From Gallibacterium genomosp. 3 (GTDB lineage Bacteria > Pseudomonadota > Gammaproteobacteria > Enterobacterales > Pasteurellaceae): 64,000 bases of DNA. The stretch spans positions 95,835-159,834 of the forward strand of contig NZ_JTJR01000011.1 in NCBI RefSeq assembly GCF_001678475.1. The letters are read 5' to 3'. A program made the translations under genes and the position numbers. Of this stretch, positions 39,383-45,715 are shown piece after piece. The notes under the pieces are model-generated. The model searched no databases, was not told the DNA's origin, and saw nothing but the letters and a program-made list of their open reading frames with translations. The number at the start of each line of letters is the position of its first letter. The first letter of the stretch is position 1.

Positions 39383-39960
39383 TAGTGTTTCTCCACCCCT
39401 TTTTTAATTAAGCAATCTTGCAATTTTAGTCTGGCACGATAGAGCAACACATTTAAATTTGATGTGCTAATTTCTTCATGCACACAGATTTCATCAGAAC
39501 TAAATTCCATAAATTCACGCATCATAAATACCCGAGATTGCTGTTGTGGTAATCGATCTAAACAACATTGGAGAATTGTCCAAAATTCCTGATGATTAAT
39601 CAGTAAGTTTGCTTTATTAATCGGTTTTGGCGTAAAGCGAACATCCCAGTGATCTGTTTGATCAAAAAAGTGGTCTTCGGTGGCTTCTTCGTTTGCTTGT
39701 TGATCACTGTGTAATAGGTAACGTTGTTGTTCCCGTAATAGATCAATAATTTTATTTTTTAAAATAGTGAAAAACCACGTTTTAAAACTAGCTCGCTGCT
39801 CAAATTGTTCTAGCTTATTTAAGGCAATATAAAAGGTTTCTTGTACGGCATCTTCTGCGAGGTGTTCATCTTTTAATTGTATGGTAGCAAATTTTAGCAT
39901 TTTACTATGGAGCTCATTAAGCTCTTGAGTAGAGAATAATGCCTTCCTATTATATTCCAT
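39382..39960 (-). CDS. ECF RNA polymerase sigma factor
   Basis: Extracytoplasmic-function sigma-70 (192 residues). Region 2 has HLAEDAVQETFYIALNKLEQFEQRASFKTWFFTILKNKIID and region 4 LPQQQSRVFMMREFMEFSSDEIC followed by SNLNVLLYRARLKLQDCL. I chose the ATG at 39960 because GAGGG lies 6 nt upstream. It is divergent from the bufferin-type operon, whose promoter has an ECF-like CGTC -10. Sigma factors of this type next to DUF2282-DUF692 operons are known; regulation of the adjacent operon is the likely role. Confidence 0.87.
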   Translation of the reverse strand: MEYNRKALFSTQELNELHSKMLKFATIQLKDEHLAEDAVQETFYIALNKLEQFEQRASFKTWFFTILKNKIIDLLREQQRYLLHSDQQANEEATEDHFFDQTDHWDVRFTPKPINKANLLINHQEFWTILQCCLDRLPQQQSRVFMMREFMEFSSDEICVHEEISTSNLNVLLYRARLKLQDCLIKKGVEKH

Positions 39961-40024
39961 GATATCCCTCATCAACGTAATTACAACTTCATTTTTGCTA
40001 ATTAAAAATTTTTTAAAAAAAGTT

Positions 40025-40052
40025 GTAAGAAAAAACTGCTAACTCCGTCTAA
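40025..40052 (+). promoter_or_regulatory. Candidate ECF sigma promoter of the bufferin-type operon
   Basis: GTAAG (40025-40029) and CGTC (40046-40049) are separated by 16 nt, the spacing and flavour of ECF promoters (GTAAC-like -35, CGTC-like -10). The transcript would carry an 8-bp inverted repeat, AAGATTAG/CTAATCTT (40057-40064 and 40071-40078), in its leader. Assignment to the adjacent sigma factor is inference. Confidence 0.5.
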
Positions 40053-40140
40053 TTATAAGATTAGGAAAAACTAATCTTGTGTGGTGATAAAAATCGCTGT
40101 GTATTTAATCATTTTTTATTTTTTATTAAAAGGAAATCTT

Positions 40141-40428
40141 ATGTCAATTTCAAAAAAAGTAGCCGTTTCATTAGCATTAACTTCAGCATTAGTTACAGCA
40201 ACTAGCCTTAGCGTACAAGCTGAACCAAAAGAAAAATGTTTTGGGGTAGCGCTTAAAGGACAAAATGACTGTGCTGCAGGCCCTGGAACAAGCTGTGCAG
40301 GAAGCTCAACTCGTGATTATCAAGGTAATGCATGGAAATTAGTGCCAGCAGGAACTTGCTTAAAAACTGAATCAAAAACCTCTGATACTGGATTTGGTAA
40401 GTTAGAAGCATTTGAAGAAAAAGCTTAA
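40141..40428 (+). CDS. bufA: Bufferin-type (DUF2282) secreted RiPP precursor
   Basis: 95-residue precursor with a Sec signal peptide ([11 protein letters not shown]..., cleavage about 27/28 after VQA) and a short mature part with four cysteines at 33, 44, 52 and 73 ([26 protein letters not shown]). This spacing and the [11 protein letters not shown] end are those of DUF2282 proteins, the bufferin-1 family in which an MNIO enzyme converts cysteines to copper-binding thiooxazoles; the EGKCG motif of the Haemophilus HvfA type is absent. I start at 40141 (AAAAGGAAATCTT upstream), not at the 20-residue upstream extension. Copper sequestration in the periplasm is the inferred role. Confidence 0.85.
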   Translation: MSISKKVAVSLALTSALVTATSLSVQAEPKEKCFGVALKGQNDCAAGPGTSCAGSSTRDYQGNAWKLVPAGTCLKTESKTSDTGFGKLEAFEEKA

Positions 40429-40450
40429 TTAATAAAATAATCAAAAAATA

Positions 40451-40470
40451 AGCCTGCAATTTTGCAGGCT
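40451..40470 (+). terminator. Hairpin between the precursor and MNIO genes
   Basis: Perfect 9-bp stem AGCCTGCAA (40451-40459) with TTGCAGGCT (40462-40470), TT loop, A-rich upstream, ending 2 nt before the GGAG ribosome site of the next gene. No T-run follows. It could protect the precursor mRNA 3' end and limit enzyme expression, giving more substrate than enzyme. Confidence 0.6.
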
Positions 40471-40482
40471 TTGGAGAATTTT

Positions 40483-41334
40483 ATGGGGTGTCAAAAGGTA
40501 ATTTCTGGTGCGGGTATAGGGCTGAAAATAGAACATTTTGAGTTAATCTTACAGCAACCAGATTATGTGGATTTTGTAGAAATCCATGCAGAAAACTATA
40601 TGGTTCCTGGTGGTGCAATGCATCACTATTTACAACGTATTTGTGATATTTATCCATTATCTTTACATGGTGTGGGATTATCAATTGGAAGTGATGCTGC
40701 GTTAGATGAAGAACATATTGACCGCTTGAAAGTATTGATTGATCGCTATCAACCGCAGCTTTTTTCTGAACATCTTGCTTGGTCAAGTCATGGGGTGAAT
40801 TTTTATAATGATTTATTGCCGTTAGCTTATACCAATAAAAAACTGAATCAGGTATGTGAGCATATTGATCATTTACAACATCGCTTACAACGCCAAATGT
40901 TATTGGAGAACCCTTCAACATATGTAGAGTTTTCTGCAAATGAAATGGAAGAAACAGAATTTATTAGTGAAGTGGTGAAAAGAACGGGATGTGGCTTATT
41001 ACTAGATGTGAATAACGTGTATGTTTCTGCTGTTAATCATCAGCGTGATCCTTATGCTTACTTACAACAGTTACCATTATCAGCGGTTCAGCAAATGCAT
41101 ATTGCTGGGTATAGCGAAGATCAAGATGCCAATGGCGAACGTTTACTGATTGATAGCCATTCAGAGCAAGTTTCTAGTGAAGTATGGCAATTATATTTAT
41201 TTACTTTGGGATTAATTGGTACAAAACCAACTTTATTAGAACGTGATAACAATATTCCTGCTTTTAGTGAATTACAAAAAGACTTGTATCAAATTCAACA
41301 AGCGCAACAACGTTATAGTCAGGGAGCAAAATAA
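40483..41334 (+). CDS. bufB: MNIO (DUF692) family peptide-modifying enzyme
   Basis: Multinuclear non-heme iron oxidase (283 residues, TIM-barrel, MbnB-like). Putative metal-site motifs in order: EIHAENYM, LHGVGLSIGS, SEHLAWS, ENPSTYVEF, LLLDVNNVYVSAVNH, MHIAGY, IDSHSEQV and LLERDNNIP. Members install oxazolone/thioamide or thiooxazole groups on cysteines of a partner peptide; the precursor here is the gene just upstream. I chose the ATG at 40483 (GGAG 6 nt upstream); an in-frame TTG at 40462 lies within the hairpin. The stop overlaps the next start by one base. Confidence 0.9.
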   Translation: MGCQKVISGAGIGLKIEHFELILQQPDYVDFVEIHAENYMVPGGAMHHYLQRICDIYPLSLHGVGLSIGSDAALDEEHIDRLKVLIDRYQPQLFSEHLAWSSHGVNFYNDLLPLAYTNKKLNQVCEHIDHLQHRLQRQMLLENPSTYVEFSANEMEETEFISEVVKRTGCGLLLDVNNVYVSAVNHQRDPYAYLQQLPLSAVQQMHIAGYSEDQDANGERLLIDSHSEQVSSEVWQLYLFTLGLIGTKPTLLERDNNIPAFSELQKDLYQIQQAQQRYSQGAK

Positions 41335-42083
41335 TGAAACAAACCGCTTTTATAGAAGCAATTTTTCACGATGATCTTGCTTTCCTGCCACAAATTAAAA
41401 GTAGAACAGGAATAGATATAAAAAGCCGTTTTAGCGTTTACCGTAATAATATTTTTTCTTCTTTAATTAATGCGTTAGGAATGACATTTAATGTCACTCA
41501 TCAGTTAGTTGGTGATGAATTTTTTCAAGCTATGGCACGCTGTTATTTACAAGAATCGCCGCCTACATCACGGATTCTTGCCTATTATGGTGAAACTTTT
41601 CCACAATTTATTGCAAATTTTCCACCAGCCCAATCAGTCCCTTATTTAGCGGATGTTGCAAGATTGGAATATTTAAGAGTGCAATCTTTCCATGCTGAAG
41701 ATAGCGAAGCAATTGCTAGTGAACAACTAATAGCATTATTACAAGATAATGATGTTGCCGAATATCAATTACAGCTAGCGCCGAGTTTATTATTATTTTC
41801 TTCTCGCTATGCAGCGGTAAGTTTATGGGAAGCACATCAAATTGAACGAGATTTACAGCAAATTAACTTAGAACAGAGCGAATATGCAGCGATCTTACGT
41901 GAAAACTATGAAGTTGGTGTATTACAGATCCCGCAGTGGTTATATTGTTTTTTAACAGTGTTAAAGCAAGGAAAAACGTTATATCAAGCGATAATGGAGA
42001 TTAACTCTTTTGCTGAGGCAGATCTCACACAAGCTTGGCAATTTCTGATTGAAAATAAGTTAATTGTTGGAGTGAAACGATGA
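41334..42083 (+). CDS. bufC: DUF2063 partner protein of the MNIO enzyme
   Basis: 249-residue protein of the DUF2063 (HvfC/BufC) family. The N-terminal domain (KQTAFIEAIFHDDLAFLP, RFSVYRNNIFSSLINAL, GDEFFQAMARCYL, LPYLADVARLE-like PYLADVARLEYL) is annotated as putative DNA-binding, but in MNIO operons it acts as the recognition partner presenting the precursor to the oxidase. Co-translation with the MNIO gene (TAATG) and with the DoxX gene (ATGA) supports a complex. Confidence 0.85.
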   Translation: MKQTAFIEAIFHDDLAFLPQIKSRTGIDIKSRFSVYRNNIFSSLINALGMTFNVTHQLVGDEFFQAMARCYLQESPPTSRILAYYGETFPQFIANFPPAQSVPYLADVARLEYLRVQSFHAEDSEAIASEQLIALLQDNDVAEYQLQLAPSLLLFSSRYAAVSLWEAHQIERDLQQINLEQSEYAAILRENYEVGVLQIPQWLYCFLTVLKQGKTLYQAIMEINSFAEADLTQAWQFLIENKLIVGVKR

Positions 42084-42553
42084 ATAATCATTATTTACAA
42101 TGGTTTGAAAAAGTCCCTTATAGTGTGATTGCCCTGCTAGCGAGGATTGCATTAGCGAGTATATTTTGGTTATCAGCACAAACTAAAACAGAAACGTTTG
42201 TGTTTAATTTGCTTACGATGTCATTTCAGTTTGGATTACCTGTACCGAGTGATACTGCTGTTTTCTTATTTCAAAATGAATATAGCTTACCATTGATTAA
42301 TCCTAATATTGCAGCGTGGATAACCCTTTATGCGGAACATCTTTTTGCAGCGTTATTACTATTAGGGCTTGCAACACGTTTTGCGGCGTTAGGGCTGTTC
42401 GTTATGACATTAGTGATTCAATTCTTTGTGTATCCTGATGCCTATGCATTACATTTCAGTTGGATGGTGATGCAACTACTACTAATAAAATATGGTAGTG
42501 GCGTTGTGGCATTAGATTATTACCTATTTAAACGAAGATACGATTTACCATAA
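42080..42553 (+). CDS. DoxX-family membrane protein
   Basis: 157-residue inner-membrane protein with about four hydrophobic segments and DoxX landmarks (ARIALASIFWLSAQTK, AEHLFAALLLLGLATRFAALGLF). It overlaps the DUF2063 gene by 4 nt (ATGA) and is the last gene of the operon. DoxX proteins commonly end bufferin/HvfABC-type operons (named BufD/HvfD in some genomes); the function is unknown, perhaps redox support of the modification or export step. Confidence 0.82.
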   Translation: MNNHYLQWFEKVPYSVIALLARIALASIFWLSAQTKTETFVFNLLTMSFQFGLPVPSDTAVFLFQNEYSLPLINPNIAAWITLYAEHLFAALLLLGLATRFAALGLFVMTLVIQFFVYPDAYALHFSWMVMQLLLIKYGSGVVALDYYLFKRRYDLP

Positions 42554-42698
42554 AGATATAAATTCTGTCGGGAGTAGAGCGGGTATTCAAAATAGGGTTA
42601 TTGGTAAATTTTTATTTGATTATTGATAATCTTAATTAAACAGTAATGATTACATTGGGCTATTTGATTATGGATAGCTCAAAGTTTATTGATAGGGA

Positions 42699-43059
42699 TT
42701 ATGATTGATGAATTAATATATCCGCACTAATTCCCATTTTTTGGTTAATATTCCTAATCATATTTTAGCGTTAAAGGACGGGTTTTATTAAAAACTTCAT
42801 ATACTCTGTTAGGTTTACCGATAATATTTTCTAAATCTTTAATCTCTAGCCCTTGTTGTTCCATTCTAAACTTAATCGCCTCTATAGGATCAGGTGGATC
42901 TATTTGATAATGCTTATCTTCGTAAGTTTCGATTAAAGTAAGCAGGACATCAAAATAATCCCGTTGTTTTTCTGTCATTTGCTCTAAATCAAAGTAAGGT
43001 TCAATATTAAGTAATGCCTCTTGGTAATCCGCTTCGGTTTTAATTGGTTTAATATTCAT
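42699..43059 (-). pseudogene. higA-like antitoxin, frameshifted near the C-terminus
   Basis: The intact frame (42754-43059) encodes 101 residues of a HigA-family antitoxin (LIETYEDKHYQIDPPDPIEAIKFRMEQQGLEIKDLENIIGKPNRV) but stops abruptly after LTLKYD. Removing one T from CTAAAATATGATT restores LTLKMIRNINQKMGISADILIHQS and a stop at 42699, the expected HigA ending. So a 1-nt insertion truncates the last helix. With the broken higB upstream, the pair is a decayed toxin-antitoxin locus. The truncated protein could still be made (ATG at 43059). Confidence 0.8.
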
Positions 43060-43068
43060 ATATTCCCC

Positions 43069-43356
43069 CTACAATTCCACATTATTAGCGTTGATATTGT
43101 CATATTCTTTATGTGTCCCTATGAACTTGATATAAATTGCTCCCATTTGAAAAGCAATCGCAACAATTAAGCGGTATTCATTAAATACTACACGGCGATT
43201 TTTTAATATACTTGCATTGCGATACTGGGCTTTTATATCGTGAACACTTTGTCAGTTTGCTTTTTTAGCTTCCGAAAACCAGGCTTTTAAAGGTTGTTCT
43301 GTTACTGGGTGCTTATGATAGTAAGTAATTAATTTAGCTGTTGAGATAATTCTTAT
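43069..43356 (-). pseudogene. higB-like toxin with internal stop and lost start codon
   Basis: Minus-strand frame of 95 codons reading IRIISTAKLITYYHKHPVTE, then QPLKAWFSEAKKAN, stop, QSVHDIKAQYRNASILKNRR and VVFNEYRLIVAIAFQMGAIY, a clear HigB mRNA-interferase sequence. Two lesions are visible: TGA at 43252-43254 where HigB has Trp (TGG), and ATA at the expected ATG. It lies 9 nt upstream of the higA relic in native higBA order. No single ORF remains, so toxin activity is lost. Confidence 0.82.
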
Positions 43357-43485
43357 CCTTCCTTATCCTTAGGTTTTTTGCTTTATTGTGTCCCATCTTT
43401 GGACTAAATCAATTATTATCTATCAACTAAAACCATCAAAGCATATCTATAATTAATAGACATAAACTCAATCTTTACCATTTTC

Positions 43486-43618
43486 ATAGGACAAAATGAT
43501 CTTAAAATAGAATAATTTTTGTTTGTTTATTAATCTGATTTATTATTATGTTATTGATATTGTTATAAACATATTTTTTATTGTCCTAATTGTCCTATAA
43601 AAAATACTCTCCTAATAG
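43486..43618. repeat. Decayed satellite origin copy 1
   Basis: Same architecture as the origins at 45302 and 56709. One intact direct iteron AGGACAA (43488) is followed 21 nt later by a decayed one (AGAATAA, 43509), and 72 nt further by two inverted iterons TTGTCCTA (43581-43588 and 43590-43597), with the shared AT-rich core TATGTTATTGATATTGTTAT and the tail ACTCTCCTAATAGG. Two of the four direct iterons are gone. It lies outside the current attL, so it belongs to an older element. Confidence 0.65.
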
Positions 43619-43679
43619 GAAACCTTTTAAATTAAAAATGAATGAAAAAGTCAATAAAATAACTGGCTTTGGAAGTGGT

Positions 43680-43715
43680 TTACACAAACGGTTTAGGCGC
43701 AATGCCCTCTATTAA
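43680..43715 (-). pseudogene. 3' remnant of a second satellite integrase gene
   Basis: The minus strand encodes LIEGIAPKPFV followed by TAA at 43682-43680, matching the C-terminus of the intact integrase (YIENIAPKPFL, stop). It follows the same degenerate terminator hairpin (ACTGGCTTTGG) and origin copy seen after the intact int gene, and is joined directly to the attL repeat at 43720. All of the gene upstream of about the last 11 codons is missing. Confidence 0.72.
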
Positions 43716-43719
43716 AAAA

Positions 43720-43775
43720 GGGAAACAATCAGAAACGTGGAATTACAACGATTGGCGGAGGTCATGGGAGTTGAA
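43720..43775. other. attL of the selC satellite
   Basis: 56-nt direct repeat of 58477-58533, identical except for one missing A in the tRNA acceptor part (GGCGGAGGTC versus GGCGGAAGGTC). It includes the last 22 nt of selC (minus strand) and the 33 nt beyond it, beginning GGGAAACAATCAGAAACGTG. Confidence 0.85.
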
Positions 43776-43825
43776 TTTAACAATTAACATATTGATTTAT
43801 AAAGATATTAATTTTTAACACCTCA

Positions 43826-43849
43826 TTTTCTAGTACATTTTCTAGTACA
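43826..43849. repeat. Integrase arm-type sites, left end
   Basis: Two tandem copies of TTTTCTAGTACA (43826-43837 and 43838-43849), 12-nt period, 50 nt inside attL. The same word occurs four times near the right end. This placement fits arm-type binding sites for the integrase. Confidence 0.7.
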
Positions 43850-43866
43850 ATTATTCAAAGTGACCT

Positions 43867-44112
43867 CTATTTATGTTTATTTTTTAATCCATTTATACCT
43901 ACATTCAATAGATATGCAATTTTGCACATCAATAAAAGCCAGTAGAAACTGTAATAGCGATAATCTGGAGTTCCAGGGGCGGTTGCTTGAGGTTTTTCAC
44001 TGAACTTTTTACCCGCCCTATACATTAAAAGGTACTCCTGAGGGGATAGCCTTTCCACGGGGTTACGGACTCGCGGTTTTTGGCAATTTTTTGCATTTCT
44101 AGGCATCATCAT
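43867..44112 (-). CDS. Small hypothetical satellite protein
   Basis: 81 residues, basic N-terminus (MPRNAKNCQKPRVRNPVERLSPQ cut here to MPRNAKNCQKPRVRN and LSPQEYLLMYRAGKKF) and a hydrophobic middle (FYWLLLMCKIAYLL). I do not recognise a family. Three consecutive ATG codons make the exact start uncertain (44112, 44109 or 44106). It is the gene nearest attL, 91 nt inside it. Confidence 0.4.
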   Translation of the reverse strand: MMMPRNAKNCQKPRVRNPVERLSPQEYLLMYRAGKKFSEKPQATAPGTPDYRYYSFYWLLLMCKIAYLLNVGINGLKNKHK

Positions 44113-44306
44113 CTTTCTATTAAAAGCTATTTATCTGGGTGATCGTATTTAGTGTTTTTATAGCTGTTTTACTTGCCCGGTAAGAGTTTATAGGGTGATC
44201 AATTAAAGGTTAATTATACAAATTTGATACCGCTCAAACTGCGAAATGAAAATGTTAATTTGCATGGGGTTTTATTGGTGGATCTGATACTTCTTTCTTG
44301 CTTCTG

Positions 44307-44621
44307 TTAAAGATGCACCCTAGCCGATAATTTTCCTAGATACCATTTTAAACTGTCAATTTGTAGCTGGCTTGTTTTTAGAGTTTCACTGGTCGCATTA
44401 TCTGCGATTTCTAAAACTTTGTCTACGTAGTACTCCTCCCTGCATTTTATTGCTTGCTTGTAACGTTGGCTAAACTCGGGGTATTTATTCAGCCAGCGGA
44501 ACACAGTAGATTTATTCGGCATATCTGAATTTTTGCAAATACTTCTTAAGCTCAAGCCGCTTTCTATTTTCTCGCAAATGTAACGAGCAGTCTTTAGGTT
44601 ATAAATTGTTGGTCTTGTCAT
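44307..44621 (-). CDS. Terminase small subunit-like protein, short
   Basis: 104 residues with an N-terminal helix-turn-helix (MTRPTIYNLKTARYICEKIESG, here split as TARYICEKIESG and LSLRSICKNSDMPNKSTVFRW) and EYYVDKVLEIADNATSET, the layout of phage small terminase subunits that bind packaging sites. Such proteins usually continue beyond the KWYLGKLSAR motif for some 40-80 residues; this one stops four residues later (VHL). In PICIs a satellite TerS redirects helper packaging, so either a compact or a truncated TerS is possible. Confidence 0.65.
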   Translation of the reverse strand: MTRPTIYNLKTARYICEKIESGLSLRSICKNSDMPNKSTVFRWLNKYPEFSQRYKQAIKCREEYYVDKVLEIADNATSETLKTSQLQIDSLKWYLGKLSARVHL

Positions 44622-44723
44622 AAGTTATCTATTACGGTGCTTTATTCGCTGTTTTTTTATGAATTAATGTCAAGTTTTTATAGTGGATCTGATTGCTGTC
44701 ATTCAACAAATACGCCGTTATAA

Positions 44724-45110
44724 TTAGATTAACCTTGCTTGCTTTGCTATAACAAGCTGTAAAGCCCTTGATAGCGTTTTACCGCCTTTAATGTCTGCAA
44801 GGGTTATTCTTGGTGTTGGTGTTGATTTTGGTTCTGTTTCTGGCTTATCTTTGCAATATAAATCACTTCGCCATGTTCTGCCCTGATAGCGTGGCAAGAC
44901 TTCGCCTCGTTTTTGTATTTCTGCCTTCTCTCGCTCAATTAATTCCACCACCTCATAATGATTTAATAAATCACTTGCTCTTGCTCTTAGTGTGTGGGGC
45001 TTCATTCGCTCGGCTCGTTCTTTGCCTAATACGTGTATTAATGCTTTATTTGCCTTGCCTGTGCGGGCGTAAGTAATGGCAAACTGCGCTCTAATTGCTC
45101 TACCGTACAT
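44724..45110 (-). CDS. Small DNA-binding-like protein, possibly terminase small subunit related
   Basis: 128 residues. The N-terminal part (FAITYARTGKANKALIHVLG, LRARASDLLNHYEVVELIERE) resembles the helix-turn-helix of Terminase_2-type small subunits (NATQAAIRAGY...ARLLANPKV). The C-terminal part is Pro/Thr-rich. ATG at 45110 follows GGGAG. The family assignment is tentative; it lies next to the TerS-like gene and just downstream of the origin in transcription order. Confidence 0.5.
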   Translation of the reverse strand: MYGRAIRAQFAITYARTGKANKALIHVLGKERAERMKPHTLRARASDLLNHYEVVELIEREKAEIQKRGEVLPRYQGRTWRSDLYCKDKPETEPKSTPTPRITLADIKGGKTLSRALQLVIAKQARLI

Positions 45111-45301
45111 ATTGCGTTACTCCCTGCGTGGTTGGTTTAAAAACTACTCTTTTTATAGAGTCCGTAATTTCTGCATTTTCTTTTTCTATCCACAATGCTT
45201 TTTTACATTCTGCTTTATTTGGTCTTTTTGTAAGATTTTACCTATCAAAAATCCACCATCAAAAAACAGCAAAAAAATTTTTTTATATATATTAGCAAAA
45301 A

Positions 45302-45606
45302 ACTGTAGTCCAATTAGTCCAATAGTCCAATTTCTTATTTTTCAATAGCTTAAGTTCGATTTTTTGGACTAATTTGCTTTTTTAAATTAGTCCAATTAGT
45401 CCAAAAATAGTCCAAAACAAAAAATAAATAGAAAAAATTTTAGTCCAAAACACCCTTATTTTAGTCCAAAACACCCTTATTTTAGTCCAAAATGCCCTTA
45501 TTTTAGTCCAATTTTTGTTTATTTATTAATCTATTTTTATCTTATGTTATTGATATTATTATAAACGTATTTTTTATTGGACTAATTGGACTATAAAAAA
45601 ACACTC
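45302..45606. repeat. Iteron-type replication origin copy 2 (TAGTCCAA words)
   Basis: A gene-free AT-rich stretch with about ten direct AGTCCAA iterons. Four lie at exact 21-bp period (45442, 45463, 45484, 45505); others are at 45307, 45316, 45324, 45389, 45398 and 45409. A single inverted copy is at 45365, and 72 nt after the last 21-bp iteron come two inverted TTGGACTA words (45577-45584 and 45586-45593). The AT-rich core TATGTTATTGATATTATTAT lies between. It is adjacent to the 3' end of the DUF927 gene, its likely initiator or helicase. The remaining 190 nt to 45111 hold no gene. Confidence 0.72.
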
Positions 45607-45640
45607 TCCTAATATGTAAGATTTTAGTTAGTTAATACCA

Positions 45641-45680
45641 ACAAAAAAAGCCAACCTAGTTAAGTAGATTGGCTTGATTT
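45641..45680 (-). terminator. Terminator of the DUF927 operon
   Basis: Read on the minus strand: AAGCCAA (45675-45669) pairs with TTGGCTT (45654-45648), with CTA/TAG inner pairs, followed by a run of seven T. It lies 36 nt after the DUF927 stop. Confidence 0.8.
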
Positions 45681-45715
45681 ACTGATTGGCAAAAACTATC
45701 AAAATAAGGCTGTTT

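Noticed and set aside
45076..45348. Plus-strand ORFs of 90 and 66 residues
   Set aside because: They are low-complexity, Phe-rich frames in an AT-rich stretch with no SD and no family likeness.
45441..45512. Tandem 21-bp repeats that could suggest a CRISPR array
   Set aside because: The units are directly adjacent with almost identical content, there are no variable spacers and no cas genes. Matched geometry in two other places shows they are replication-type iterons.
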